Shown: positions 52,179 to 61,757 of the stretch, one piece after another
Numbering within the stretch: position 1 is the stretch's first letter
Layout: the number at the start of each line of letters is the position of its first letter
Made by a program: the position numbers and the translations under genes
The notes under the pieces: model-generated
What the model saw: only the letters and a program-made list of their open reading frames with translations
What the model was told of the DNA's origin: nothing
Database searches by the model: none
Assembly (NCBI RefSeq): GCF_029537485.1
Contig: NZ_JARPUS010000004.1
Coordinates: forward strand, 62,001 to 126,000
Source: Pseudomonas sp. GOM6
GTDB lineage: Bacteria; Pseudomonadota; Gammaproteobacteria; Pseudomonadales; Pseudomonadaceae
Length of the DNA stretch: 64,000 nucleotides
Direction: 5' to 3'

Positions 52179-54569
52179 ATGCGTTACTGTGTTTTTCTTA
52201 TCCTGTGCGGGCTGTCCTGGCTGGCGCACGCCGTTGAGTTCGACGAGCACACGCGGCGCCTGCCTCTGGGCGCGGTGATGTACGTGTTCGAGGATGTGCG
52301 CGGCGACTCCAGCATCGTCGAGGTCAGTTCGCCCGCCCTGCAGGGCAGCTTCCGTCAGCATGGCCAGCCCGTGCTCAATGCCGGCTATTCGCGCTCGGTG
52401 TTCTGGGTGCGTCTGGACCTGACCTACAGCCCGAGCGCCAAGGGTGGGCCGCAGCCCTGGTTGCTGGAGCTGGCCTACCCGCCTCTTGATCACCTGGAAC
52501 TCTACCTGCCCGATGGCGCCGGCGGTTTCCGTCTGGCTCAGCGCACCGGCGATGCACTGCCGTTCTCCAGTCGGCAGATCAAACAGAACAATTACCTGTT
52601 CCTGCTCGACCTGCCGCCAGGCCAGGAACAGCGCCTGTACCTGCGCATGGAAAGCCAGGGTTCGATGCAGGTGCCGCTGGCGCTGTGGTCGCCGCAGGCC
52701 TATCTGGAAGAGCAGCCCACGCGCATCTACATCCTCGGCATCATCTATGGCGTGCTGCTGGTGATGCTGATCTACAACCTGTTCATCTTCCTCAGCGTGC
52801 GTGACACCAGCTACCTCTACTACATCCTGTATATCGCCTCCTTCGGCCTGTATCAGGTGTCGGTCAATGGTGCCGGTATCCAGTACTTCTGGCCGGACAG
52901 TCCCTGGTGGGCCAATGCCGCCACGCCGTTCCTGATTGGTTCGGCGGCGCTGTTCGGTTGCCAGTTCGCCCGCAGTTTCCTGCATACCGTCGAGCACAGT
53001 CCCTGGGTTGACCGTGCGTTGAAACTGCTGATGGCCGGTGGCGTGCTGGTGATGGTCATGGCGTTGACCAGCAGCTACGCCATCTCTCTGCGCCTGGCCA
53101 CTTTCCTGGCTCTGGTCTTCACCGTGGTGGTGTTCGGTGCCGGGATCCTGGCTTGGCTGCGCGGCATGCGCGTGGCCCGCTATTTCATCTTCGCCTGGAC
53201 AGCCTTCCTGGTCGGTGGCCTGGTCAATACCCTGATGGTGCTGGGTTACCTGCCTAACATGTTCATCACCATGTATGCCAGCCAGATTGGTTCGGCGCTG
53301 GAGGTAGGACTGCTGTCCCTGGCCCTGGCCGACCGCATCAACGCGATGAAGGAAGAGCGTGCGCGCATCCTGCAGGAGGCGGGCCGCGAGCTGGAGGCTC
53401 TCAACCGCGAGCTGGCCGACAGCAACCGCCTCAAGGACGAATTCCTCGCCACCGTCACCCACGAACTGCGCACGCCGATGAATGGCGTGATCGGCTCGCT
53501 GGAGCTGATGCAGACGGTGAAAATGGACGTGGAGCTGGAGCAGTACCAGAAGACCGCCGCCAGCTCGGCCCGCGACATGATGCGCATGGTCAGCGATATC
53601 CTCGCCCTCAATGAGCTGCAGGCCGGCAAGCTCTACCCACGCCGTGAGCCCTTCAGCCTGCGTGGCCTGGTCGACGGCCTGCGTGCCCAGTACGGCCCGC
53701 AGGCGAGCGACAAGGGGCTGGAGTTTGTCGTCGAGCTGGAGGACAACCTGCCCGACACGCTTGAGGGCGACGCGGCCAAGCTGACGCAGAGCCTGGGTTA
53801 CCTGCTCGACAACGCGATCAAGTTCACCCACCAGGGGCAGGTCAGCCTGCGGGTTTCTGCGGCTGGCCCGCTGACGACCAGCATGCCGTTGCGCTTCGAG
53901 GTGATCGACAGCGGTATCGGCTTCGCGGCCCCCGAAGGCGGCAAGCTGTATCAGCGCTTCCATCAGCTGGATAGCTCCCTGACCCGTCAGTACGGCGGCC
54001 TGGGGATTGGCCTGGCGATTTGCCGGCAGTTGGTCGAGCTGCTCGGTGGCAGCCTGCAGCACCAGTCGCGCGTGGGTCAGGGCAGTGCCTTTGCCATCAG
54101 CCTGGAACTCAGCCAGCCGGTCCAGCCGCGCACCGGCACGCCGGCGCCGCTGCGGCGCATCGGCGGCATGGCGCAGCGGCGGCCGGAACAGTGCACCGTG
54201 CTGATCGTCGAGGACAACGCGATCAACCAGCTGGTCACTCGCGGCATGCTGCTCAAGCTCGGCTACCGCGTGCGCACGGCCGACAACGGCAGCGAGGCCC
54301 TGGAGATGCTGCGCAGCGAGCCGATTGACGCGGTGCTGCTGGACTGCCAGATGCCGGTGATGGATGGCTTTGCCACCTGTCGCGCGCTGCGCCAGCTGCC
54401 GGGCTGCGCCGAACTGCCGGTTCTGGCCATTACCGCGCACAGCCACAGCGGCGACCGCGAGCGCTGCCTGGCCGCCGGCATGAGTGACTACCTGGCCAAG
54501 CCGGTGAAATTCCTCGAGCTGCAAACCCTGCTGCATGACTGGGTGCTGTGCCAGTCGCCTCGTGCCTGA
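52179..54569 (+). CDS. ladS: LadS-type hybrid sensor kinase (7TMR-DISM)
   Basis: A 796-aa kinase (P. aeruginosa LadS is 795). ATG 52179 (MRYCVFLILCGLSWLAHA) gives a signal peptide; ATG 52167 is an alternative. Parts: periplasmic 7TMR-DISMED2 domain about 20-160, seven TM helices about 180-390, HisKA with His428 in THELRTP, HATPase with NAIKF-type and GLGIGLAI motifs, and a receiver with Asp722 in LLDCQMPVMDG. In P. aeruginosa LadS responds to calcium and feeds the GacS/RsmY-Z switch to biofilm and type VI secretion. The thiD-thiE-hemL side and the TetR-acyl-CoA dehydrogenase side both match the P. aeruginosa ladS neighbourhood from memory. Confidence 0.9.
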   Translation: MRYCVFLILCGLSWLAHAVEFDEHTRRLPLGAVMYVFEDVRGDSSIVEVSSPALQGSFRQHGQPVLNAGYSRSVFWVRLDLTYSPSAKGGPQPWLLELAYPPLDHLELYLPDGAGGFRLAQRTGDALPFSSRQIKQNNYLFLLDLPPGQEQRLYLRMESQGSMQVPLALWSPQAYLEEQPTRIYILGIIYGVLLVMLIYNLFIFLSVRDTSYLYYILYIASFGLYQVSVNGAGIQYFWPDSPWWANAATPFLIGSAALFGCQFARSFLHTVEHSPWVDRALKLLMAGGVLVMVMALTSSYAISLRLATFLALVFTVVVFGAGILAWLRGMRVARYFIFAWTAFLVGGLVNTLMVLGYLPNMFITMYASQIGSALEVGLLSLALADRINAMKEERARILQEAGRELEALNRELADSNRLKDEFLATVTHELRTPMNGVIGSLELMQTVKMDVELEQYQKTAASSARDMMRMVSDILALNELQAGKLYPRREPFSLRGLVDGLRAQYGPQASDKGLEFVVELEDNLPDTLEGDAAKLTQSLGYLLDNAIKFTHQGQVSLRVSAAGPLTTSMPLRFEVIDSGIGFAAPEGGKLYQRFHQLDSSLTRQYGGLGIGLAICRQLVELLGGSLQHQSRVGQGSAFAISLELSQPVQPRTGTPAPLRRIGGMAQRRPEQCTVLIVEDNAINQLVTRGMLLKLGYRVRTADNGSEALEMLRSEPIDAVLLDCQMPVMDGFATCRALRQLPGCAELPVLAITAHSHSGDRERCLAAGMSDYLAKPVKFLELQTLLHDWVLCQSPRA

Positions 54570-54661
54570 GGCCTGCCCGCGGCGCTCTTCAGGTGGGGCA
54601 GGCGGTCTGGTAATCCGCTAAAGCCGCCATATTTGGCGGAAATACCGTTTCCATAAAAAAA

Positions 54662-54703
54662 TGAACCGTGATTCACTTTTGCCAAATGCTGAATCAGGAT
54701 TCA
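54662..54703 (+). promoter_or_regulatory. Two operator-like palindromes at the TetR gene start
   Basis: TGAACCGTGATTCA (54662-54675) and TGAATCAGGATTCA (54690-54703). The second is a perfect 6-2-6 palindrome (TGAATC-AG-GATTCA), the first has one mismatch. Centres are 28 bp apart and the second overlaps the ribosome site of the ATG at 54708, so binding should block expression. Confidence 0.72.
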
Positions 54704-54707
54704 TTTC

Positions 54708-55343
54708 ATGGCTTCTTCTGTTCCTTTTACTCGCCTGGAGCGCGCCCAGGAGTTGCGTGAGCGCATCCTCGCCTGCGCCCATGCCCGTGTCACCGAAGGT
54801 GGCTTCGCCAACCTGACCATGCAGGCCCTGGCCGAGGATGCGGGTATCGCCACCGGCAGCCTGTACCGGCACTTCAGCGGCAAGGGCGAGCTGGCGGCGG
54901 AAGTCTTCAGCAATGCTTGCCGTGTCGAAGTGGATGCCCTGGCCGCTGTGCTGCGCGGCGCCGGCAGTCCTGTCGAGCGTCTGGCCGCCGGGCTGGACCA
55001 GTTTGCCAGCCGCGCCTGGCATAGCCGGCGCCTGGCCTTCGCCTTGATCGCCGAGCCGGTCGACCCTGAGGTCGATGAGCAGCGCCTGCTGTACCGCGAG
55101 GCTTACGCCGAGCTGTTCGTCGATTTGCTCGAAGAGGGCGTGCAGAGCGGCGACTTCCGCGTCGGCCAGGTGCAGTTGGTGGCCGCCTGCCTGGTGGGTG
55201 CGATCGCCGAGGCGCTGGTCGGCCCGCTCTCGCCGCCGGCCCGGGCTGCCCGTGAGGCCGGCCAGACTGGCGTCGAGCTGGCCACCGTCAGCCAATCCCT
55301 GATTACTTTTTGTCTGCGCGCCGTTGGCGCCCCGGAGTCCTGA
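54708..55343 (+). CDS. TetR-family transcriptional regulator
   Basis: A 211-aa regulator. N-terminal HTH about 15-60 with RILACAHARVTEGGFANLTM, DAGIATGSLYRHFSGKGEL; the C-terminal ligand domain has VERLAAGLDQFASRAW and is helical. It precedes the acyl-CoA dehydrogenase by one base, so both form one operon. The two TGAATC..GATTCA palindromes in its leader are the likely autoregulatory sites. The inducer is probably an acyl-CoA, by family and partner. Confidence 0.92.
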   Translation: MASSVPFTRLERAQELRERILACAHARVTEGGFANLTMQALAEDAGIATGSLYRHFSGKGELAAEVFSNACRVEVDALAAVLRGAGSPVERLAAGLDQFASRAWHSRRLAFALIAEPVDPEVDEQRLLYREAYAELFVDLLEEGVQSGDFRVGQVQLVAACLVGAIAEALVGPLSPPARAAREAGQTGVELATVSQSLITFCLRAVGAPES

Positions 55344-55344
55344 T

Positions 55345-56994
55345 ATGTCCCTGCACGAATTCGCCGAAACCCACGAAGTGTTCAACCAGGTGCCCTCGCT
55401 CGATGGCGCCAACCTGTACCGGGTCGATCTGCCGCTGCAGGAGTGGACGCGGCGTTTCGGCGGCGGTTGGGCCGAGGACAAGCTGGAGGCCTATGGCGCC
55501 CTGGCGGGCGGCCCGCTGATGCAGGCTGGCTTCCTCGCCAACGAGAACAAGCCGGTGTTCAAGAGCCACGATCGCTACGGCCACCGGGTCGACCTGGTGG
55601 AGTTTCACCCGGCCTACCACGAGCTGATGCGCTCGGCCATCGAACACGGCATCCCCTCGCTGCCCTGGACCGATCCGCGTGAGGGTGCCCAGGTAGCCCG
55701 CGCCGCGCTCAATTACCTGCACAACCAGCCCGAGGCCGGTAATGCCTGCCCGCTGACCATGACCTACGCCGCCGTGCCGGCGCTCAAGCTGCAGCCGAAC
55801 CTGGCCGAGATCTGGCTGCCGAAGATCCTCGCTACCGAGTACGACCCGCGCAACGTCGGTATCGAACAGAAGGCCGGCGTCACCATCGGCATGGCGATGA
55901 CCGAGAAGCAGGGCGGCACCGATGTCCGTGCCAATACCACCAAGGCGCATCCGGTTGGCATCCCCGGTCCGGGCCAGGCCTACGAGCTGGTCGGCCACAA
56001 GTGGTTCTGCTCGGCGCCGATGTGCGATGCCTTCCTCACCCTGGCCTACACCGACAAGGGCCTGAGCTGCTTCCTGCTGCCGCGCCACCGCCCGGACGGC
56101 ACGCGCAACCAGTTCTACATCCAGCGCCTGAAGAACAAGCTGGGCAACTGGGCCAACGCCTCCAGTGAGGTGGAGTTCCGTGGCGCCCTGGCCTGGATGG
56201 TCGGCGAGGAAGGCCGCGGCGTGCCGACCATCATCGAGATGGTTTCGCTGACCCGCTTCGACTGCATGATCGGCTCCAGCAGCCTGATGCGTCAGGCCCT
56301 GACCCAGGCCGCGCACCACTGCGCGCACCGCAAGGTCGGTGGCCGGGTGCTGGCCGAGCAGCCGCTGATGCAGAACGTGCTGGCCGACCTGGCCCTGGAA
56401 AGTGAGGCGGCGCTGGCCCTGACCATGCGTATGGGCAAGGCCCTGGACAACCCGCACGACGAGCGGGAAGACAAGTTCGCCCGCCTGGTCACCGCCATCG
56501 GCAAGTACTGGATCTGCAAACGTGCTCCGGCAATGATCAACGAGGCCCAGGAGTGCATGGGCGGCGCCGGCTATGTCGAGGAGACCATCCTGCCGCGGCT
56601 GTACCGCGAGGCACCGGTCAACTCGATCTGGGAAGGCTCGGGCAACGTGCAGTGCCTGGACGTGCTGCGCGCCCTGTCCAAGGAGGCCGGCGTGCTCGAT
56701 GCGCTGTTCGCCGAGCTGGGCGACGGCCACGGCGATGCGCGCCTCAAGGCGCACATCCAGCGCCTGCAGGCGGATTTCCGCGACACTGCCGATATCCAGT
56801 ACCGTGCGCGCCAGCTGACCGAGGATGTGGCCGTGGCCCTGCAGGCCAAGCTGCTGCTGGAGGCTGGCAACGCCACCGTTTCCGACGCCTTTATCGCCAG
56901 CCGCCTGGGTGAAGGTGGCCGGGTCTACGGCACCTTGCCGCGTGGTGTGGATGTCGAGGCGCTGGTAGCGCGCAGCACGCCGCACCTGATTTGA
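55345..56994 (+). CDS. AidB-type acyl-CoA dehydrogenase
   Basis: A 549-aa flavoprotein close in length and layout to E. coli AidB (541 aa). ATG 55345 has GGAG 7 bases upstream, one base after the TetR stop. Motifs: CPLTMTYAAVPAL, MTEKQGGTDVRANTTKA (flavin/active-site loop), KWFCSAPMCDAFLTLAYT, and a late ECMGGAGYVEETILPRLYREAPVNSIWEGSGNV (spread over 56551-56648). AidB family members have DNA-binding and possible alkylation-response roles; simple fatty-acid oxidation is the alternative. No lesion or truncation seen. Confidence 0.9.
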   Translation: MSLHEFAETHEVFNQVPSLDGANLYRVDLPLQEWTRRFGGGWAEDKLEAYGALAGGPLMQAGFLANENKPVFKSHDRYGHRVDLVEFHPAYHELMRSAIEHGIPSLPWTDPREGAQVARAALNYLHNQPEAGNACPLTMTYAAVPALKLQPNLAEIWLPKILATEYDPRNVGIEQKAGVTIGMAMTEKQGGTDVRANTTKAHPVGIPGPGQAYELVGHKWFCSAPMCDAFLTLAYTDKGLSCFLLPRHRPDGTRNQFYIQRLKNKLGNWANASSEVEFRGALAWMVGEEGRGVPTIIEMVSLTRFDCMIGSSSLMRQALTQAAHHCAHRKVGGRVLAEQPLMQNVLADLALESEAALALTMRMGKALDNPHDEREDKFARLVTAIGKYWICKRAPAMINEAQECMGGAGYVEETILPRLYREAPVNSIWEGSGNVQCLDVLRALSKEAGVLDALFAELGDGHGDARLKAHIQRLQADFRDTADIQYRARQLTEDVAVALQAKLLLEAGNATVSDAFIASRLGEGGRVYGTLPRGVDVEALVARSTPHLI

Positions 56995-57116
56995 TTCCGG
57001 TGATCCCCGCCTCCCGGGGTGGGGGAGTCCGGAGCTGATCCGGGGAGGCCGATCGCTCCAGGCGCCCGGATTGCCTCCGGGCGAGGCTCCGCACCTTGTG
57101 CGGTCCCTCAGGCGTT

Positions 57117-57782
57117 TCAGGCGCGTTGCTGGCGTCGCCAATAGGCCAGGTAGACCAGCGCCAGCAGCGCAGCCAGCGCCGCCGGGCCGAGCAATGCGCG
57201 GTAGTGCCAGTCGAAGTAGCCCAGGCCGCCGAGCACCCCGCCGCCGATAAAGCCGCCGATCAGGATCAGGTACAGCAGGATCCGTCGGCGATCCGCCGGC
57301 TGGCCGCGCAGCTTGAGGCCAAGCATGATGCCCAGGTCGGTGAACAGCCCGGTGACATGGGTGGTGCGCACCACCGCGCCGCTGTAGGTGCTGGTCATGG
57401 CGTTCTGCAGGCCGCAGGCCGCCGAGGCCAGGTAGTGGCCGAGGTGGTTGCCCTGTTCCAGCATCAGCATGGCCAGCAGCAGGGCCAGGCTCTCGGCGAG
57501 CAGGGCCACGCTGTAGCGGCGCCCGAGCTTGAGCGACTGGTTGCCGATCACACAGCCGCTGATGGCCGCGCCGGCAACGAAGCTCAGCAGGATCAGCAGC
57601 AGGTGCAGGGCGCCGGCCAGTTCACCCTGGGCCAGTTCCACGCCGAGTTGGCTGGAACTACCCGAGAGATGTGACACGCCCTGATGGTTGAAGCCGAGCA
57701 GGGCGATGGCATTGACGCTGCCGGCGATCAGCGCCAGGCAGAAGCCGCCGATCTCCACCCAGCGTGGCAGTTGATTGATCAT
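57117..57782 (-). CDS. DUF1275 (YoaK-type) membrane protein
   Basis: A 221-aa protein with six hydrophobic helices. ATG 57782 (MINQLPRWVEIGGFCLALIAG). Family motifs: AGSVNAIALLGF, HLSGSSSQLG, NAMTSTYSGAVVRTTHVTG, DLGIMLG. The family is of unknown function and may be a transporter. Same strand as the MFS gene, 67 bp downstream. Confidence 0.9.
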   Translation of the reverse strand: MINQLPRWVEIGGFCLALIAGSVNAIALLGFNHQGVSHLSGSSSQLGVELAQGELAGALHLLLILLSFVAGAAISGCVIGNQSLKLGRRYSVALLAESLALLLAMLMLEQGNHLGHYLASAACGLQNAMTSTYSGAVVRTTHVTGLFTDLGIMLGLKLRGQPADRRRILLYLILIGGFIGGGVLGGLGYFDWHYRALLGPAALAALLALVYLAYWRRQQRA

Positions 57783-57849
57783 GGCGAGACGTCCCCCCGT
57801 CCGTCGTCGCCCCGTTATGCCCGAAATGTGCCGGGCGCGCCATGCACTG

Positions 57850-59004
57850 TTAGGAGAACACCCGGCGCGCAGCCGGCCATGCACCAAGTGCCGCGACCAC
57901 GAACAGGCTGACGGCCAGGCACAGGGCTAGCGGTACGCCCTGCGGGCCGACGCTCATCAGTGCGCCGCTGAGCAGCGGCCCAAGCAGGCTGCCGACACCC
58001 CAGAGCAGGCCGACGCAGGCATTGGCGGTGACCAGGTCGGGGCCGCGGAAGTGTTGGCCGATCAGCACCAGCGCCAGGGTATAGATGCCGCCAGCCGCCG
58101 CGCCAAGAATTACCAGCGCCGGCCACAGCAGTTCACGCTCGGTGATCAGCCAGGGCAGGGCCAGGCCGAGGGCCAGGGTCAGCACGCCGCAGCCCAGGTG
58201 CAGGGCGCGGCGGTCGATGCGGTCGGACAGCCAGCCCAACGGCACCTGAAACAGCATGTCGCCGCCGAGGATCACGCTGGCCATCAGCGCCGCCACGCCC
58301 ACCGCCCAGCCGTGGCTGCTGGCGTAGACGGGAAATAGCGACAGCACCACGGCATCGAAGAAGGCGAAGAACAGCACGCCCAGGCACAGCGCCGGTGCTA
58401 TGCGCATGAACCCGAGCAGGGAGAAGCTGCGCGGTGCTTCCTCCGCGGCTTCCGACCAGTCCGCCGGCAGGCTGTGCCAGAGCCAGGCCAGGGCCAGCAG
58501 GTTGCAGCCCAGCACCACCAGCACCGGCCAGTCGCTGGCGGCACCGAACAGGCTGATCATCGCCGGGCCGCCCAACTGGCAGCCGGTGAAACAGGCGGCG
58601 TAGAGGGCGACGATCTGGCCGCGCTTACGCTCGTTGCACAGCTCGTTGACCCAGCTCTCGCCGAGGATCACCAGCACGCCCATGCCCAGGCCGAGCAGCA
58701 GGCGTGCGCCGGCCAGCATGGGCAGCGATGGCTCGTCTGGCAGTAGCGCGGCGCAGGCCAGCAGGCATAACGCGAAGCACAGCAGGTACAGCTGGCGACC
58801 GCTGAAATGGCGGCACAGGCGGTTGATCAATACGGCGGCCAGCATCATCCCGGCTGCCGGCAGGGCGGACATGATGCCGATGGCCAGGCTGCCGGAGCCG
58901 GCCTCATGCAGGCGCAGCGCCACCAGCGGCAGGGTGGCGCCCATGCTCAGGCCGACCACGGACACGGCGAAGATCAGCACGCCGAGCAGATAGCGATTGT
59001 TCAT
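57850..59004 (-). CDS. MFS transporter (YcaD-like)
   Basis: A 384-aa protein with about 12 TM helices in two sets of six. Characteristic MFS loops: the motif after TM2 NRLCRHFSGRQLY, GLGMGVLVILGESWVNELC in TM4-5 and PLGWLSDRIDRRALH after TM8. YcaD-like MFS proteins have no known substrate. ATG 59004 with GGAGAG upstream. Confidence 0.92.
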   Translation of the reverse strand: MNNRYLLGVLIFAVSVVGLSMGATLPLVALRLHEAGSGSLAIGIMSALPAAGMMLAAVLINRLCRHFSGRQLYLLCFALCLLACAALLPDEPSLPMLAGARLLLGLGMGVLVILGESWVNELCNERKRGQIVALYAACFTGCQLGGPAMISLFGAASDWPVLVVLGCNLLALAWLWHSLPADWSEAAEEAPRSFSLLGFMRIAPALCLGVLFFAFFDAVVLSLFPVYASSHGWAVGVAALMASVILGGDMLFQVPLGWLSDRIDRRALHLGCGVLTLALGLALPWLITERELLWPALVILGAAAGGIYTLALVLIGQHFRGPDLVTANACVGLLWGVGSLLGPLLSGALMSVGPQGVPLALCLAVSLFVVAALGAWPAARRVFS

Positions 59005-59401
59005 TGTTCTCTCCAGCCCGTTTGCGGCCCGGGCGCGGCCAATAAGCGACAGATGCCCACGCGCGTTGGCGGGGCGGGTGTAGGAGTCGGTGGCGTTGCG
59101 GCGCGGTGCCGCAGGACTCAGCGCAGCGAGGCGGGCGGAGAGAAGGTAAAGGCGAACAGCACGCTGCGCCGGCGCTTGAGCTTGCTGTCGCCGGGCCGGG
59201 TGCGCGCCAGCAGCTCGGGATCGGGCTGGGCGGAGCAGGGCAGGTGGGCGAGCGGCAGCATGGCAGCGAGGTGTTTGGTCGAAATGGGGCGCGAAGTCTA
59301 GGGCGCGGCCAGAGTGGGGTCAATCCATCTCGGCGCCCCGCCTGAGCGGGGCGTCAGTCCGGTGGTAATGGGTAGGGTTGCTGATGGGCTGTCACGGGCG
59401 T
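59005..59401. other. Intergenic stretch with one candidate small ORF
   Basis: About 400 bp between the MFS gene and the exported protein gene. Apart from the small ORF at 59118-59261 I see no coding frame with family marks. Inverted-repeat pieces with GGCGCCCCG..CGGGGCG (59330-59350) may end transcription from either side. Confidence 0.5.
59118..59261 (-). CDS. Candidate small protein (47 aa)
   Basis: ATG 59261 to TGA 59118, starting MLPLAHLPCSAQPDPELL and ending SPPASLR, with a basic middle (KLKRRRS). Nearly all codons end in G or C, as in the neighbouring real genes, and it fills an otherwise empty gap. The ribosome site is weak (CTCGCTGCC), no family is recognised, and chance cannot be excluded in GC-rich DNA. 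Confidence 0.4.
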   Translation of the reverse strand: MLPLAHLPCSAQPDPELLARTRPGDSKLKRRRSVLFAFTFSPPASLR

Positions 59402-60112
59402 TTAGCGCCGTTGCCAGATCATCTTGCCGGTATTGCTCTCCGTGACCAGGTAGGGCTCGCTGAAGTGGTAGCGCGCCGCTGGCAGGTACTCGCGGGCATC
59501 TTGCAGTTGCACCAGCAGCAGGCCGTCGTCGCTGCGCCAGCGGCCGCGGTATTGCAGTTCGCCGGGACGGTCGTAGCTCCACTCGCTGCCACCGGCCACG
59601 CTGCGGCGCCACTGGGCGATAGTGCCATCGGCACGGATGCGCAGGGTGGTGACGGTGGTGAGCGAGGCAAATTCCAGGCCGGTGCTGTTGCTCATCTGCT
59701 CGTAGACCCAGGTGCCGATCAGGGCTGGGTCCTGGTGCGGGTCCACTGGCGGCGGTGCGGGCGCGATCCGCTGGAACAGCGCCTCACGCAGCAGGGCCTC
59801 GCCGCTGTGCGGGTCGCGGGCGGCCAGGCTGGCGCTGAGCATGCCGTCGGCATAATTAGCGTTCATGTTGGCCAGCAGTTGGCCCGACTTGGGGTCGCTG
59901 ATCTGCGCCTGCAGGAGGGTGCCGTCGAAACGGCCGGTAAGCCGCAGGCGCAGGTGCTGGCCCTCCACATACTCGCCCTCTACCTGCTGCTCATGGCTGC
60001 GCAGGATCAGCTCGGTTGGCTGGTTGTCGAGGGTGGCCTGGTAGCGCCCGTCCAGCGGGTTGGCCAGGATAGGCGTGGCGAGCAACAGGCACACAATAGG
60101 CAGGCAGCGCAC
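59402..60112 (-). CDS. Exported protein of unknown function
   Basis: A 236-aa protein. GTG 60112 (MRCLPIVCLLLATPILA) is chosen because GGAGAG lies 5 bases upstream and it gives a clean signal peptide; an ATG at 60163 would add 17 charged residues. The mature protein has two beta-rich parts: LDGRYQATLDNQPTELILR near the N-terminus and a repeat-like ALIGTWVYEQMSN/GTIAQWRRSVAGG region. No named family recognised. Divergent from amn. Confidence 0.78.
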   Translation of the reverse strand: MRCLPIVCLLLATPILANPLDGRYQATLDNQPTELILRSHEQQVEGEYVEGQHLRLRLTGRFDGTLLQAQISDPKSGQLLANMNANYADGMLSASLAARDPHSGEALLREALFQRIAPAPPPVDPHQDPALIGTWVYEQMSNSTGLEFASLTTVTTLRIRADGTIAQWRRSVAGGSEWSYDRPGELQYRGRWRSDDGLLLVQLQDAREYLPAARYHFSEPYLVTESNTGKMIWQRR

Positions 60113-60249
60113 AACAACTCTCCACGGATGCTTTGTGTAAAGCGTAGAACGCCCGTGCACCACGCGCGCGCCATCACTGTTTTGACACTGGCACTGGATG
60201 CGCTGACGAGCGCAAGATAGAGCGTCAGATCAAGCCAGGAAGCTGCCCC

Positions 60250-61725
60250 GTGACCCTTATGCCGCACACCGATTTCATCGTTGCCGCCACCGCGGATGAG
60301 GCGGTTGACCGCCTCGCCGATCTGCATCATCAGGCGACCAGTGCCCTGAGCCTGGCGCTCAAGCGCTACCTCAAGGAACGTACTCAGCCCAGCGCAACCG
60401 AGCGCGCGGTGTTTCGTTACCCCGAGCTGCGCCTGACCTACCACTGTCAGGGCGAAGTGCCGAGCAGCGTGCGCGCCTATGCCAAGGTGCAGGTACCGGG
60501 CACCTACCGCACGACGGTGACCCAGCCGGCGGCGTTTCGTGGTTATCTGCTGGATCAGTTGCGCCCGCTGATGGAGGATTTTTCCGTTACCGTCGAGGTC
60601 GGTTTCAGCCAGCAGAACATTCCCTACCCCTATGTGGTGGATCAGGGCGACGAGCTGGCTGGCTCCGGGGTGAGCGCCGCCGAGCTGGCGCGGGTGTTCC
60701 CCAGCACCGACCTGTCCGCTGCGACCGACTCGGTGGCCGATGGTCTGTATGGCTGGGGCGACAACAATGACCTGCCGTTGGCGCTGTTCGATGCGGCACG
60801 TACCGATTTCTCGCTCAAGCGCATCCAGCACTACACCGGCAGCGACTGGTGTCATGTGCAGCCGTGGATCCTGCTGACCAACTATCATCGCTACGTCGAC
60901 CAGTTCATCCGCCATGGCCTGGAGCAGCTGCGCAACGACCCGCGCTTCGTGCGCATGGTGCTGCCGGGCAACGTCATCATCGAGCGCGGCACTTCCGAGG
61001 ACGATGCCCAGGCCGTGGCCGACGCCATTGTCTGGCACCGTTACCAGATGCCGGCCTACCACCTGATCGCCGCCGATGGTCACGGCATCACCCTGGTCAA
61101 CATCGGTGTCGGTCCGTCCAACGCCAAGAACATCACCGACCACCTGGCCGTGTTGCGGCCGCACTGCTGGCTGATGATCGGCCACTGCGGTGGCCTGCGC
61201 CAATCGCAGACCATCGGCGACTACGTGCTGGCCCACGCCTACATGCGTCGTGACGGCATCCTCGACCGGGTGCTGCCGCCGAACATCCCCATTCCGGCCC
61301 TGGCCGAGGTGCAACAGGCGCTGCAGGAAGCGGCGGCGCAGGTCACCGGTGAGCGCGGCGAAACCCTGAAGAAGCGTCTGCGCACCGGCACCGTGCTGAC
61401 CTACGACGACCGCAACTGGGAGCTGCACTGGGCCCACGAACGGCCGCTGATCAACCTGTCGCGGGCGGTGGCGGTGGACATGGAAAGCGGCACCATCGCC
61501 GCGCAAGGCTATCGCCTGCGCGTGCCTTACGGCACCTTGCTGTGTGTGTCGGACAAGCCGCTGCACAGCGAGATCAAGCTGCCCGGCTCGGCCAGCAGCT
61601 TCTACCAGCGCGCCGTCAGCCAGCACCTGGCTATCGGTATCACGGCGCTGGACCTGATGCGCTGCCAACTCAACGCACTGCACTCGCGCAAGCTGCGCAG
61701 CTTCGACGAGCCGCCGTTCCGCTAA
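60250..61725 (+). CDS. amn: AMP nucleosidase
   Basis: A 491-aa enzyme splitting AMP into adenine and ribose-5-phosphate, regulating adenylate pools. GTG 60250 is preceded by AGGA at 9 bases; ATG 60259 lacks one. N-terminal AMP_N domain (about 1-170) and C-terminal phosphorylase-like domain with GVGPSNAKNITDHLAV, MIGHCGGLRQSQ and the substrate-binding AVDMESGTIAAQGYR. Confidence 0.97.
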   Translation: MTLMPHTDFIVAATADEAVDRLADLHHQATSALSLALKRYLKERTQPSATERAVFRYPELRLTYHCQGEVPSSVRAYAKVQVPGTYRTTVTQPAAFRGYLLDQLRPLMEDFSVTVEVGFSQQNIPYPYVVDQGDELAGSGVSAAELARVFPSTDLSAATDSVADGLYGWGDNNDLPLALFDAARTDFSLKRIQHYTGSDWCHVQPWILLTNYHRYVDQFIRHGLEQLRNDPRFVRMVLPGNVIIERGTSEDDAQAVADAIVWHRYQMPAYHLIAADGHGITLVNIGVGPSNAKNITDHLAVLRPHCWLMIGHCGGLRQSQTIGDYVLAHAYMRRDGILDRVLPPNIPIPALAEVQQALQEAAAQVTGERGETLKKRLRTGTVLTYDDRNWELHWAHERPLINLSRAVAVDMESGTIAAQGYRLRVPYGTLLCVSDKPLHSEIKLPGSASSFYQRAVSQHLAIGITALDLMRCQLNALHSRKLRSFDEPPFR

Positions 61726-61757
61726 GCGTGGTTCAGGGGCGGGTAGCCCTGGGCCTG

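Noticed and set aside
51975..54536. 853-codon frame antisense to ladS
   Set aside because: Gln/Ala/His-rich shadow of the sensor kinase; the kinase motifs on the plus strand are complete.
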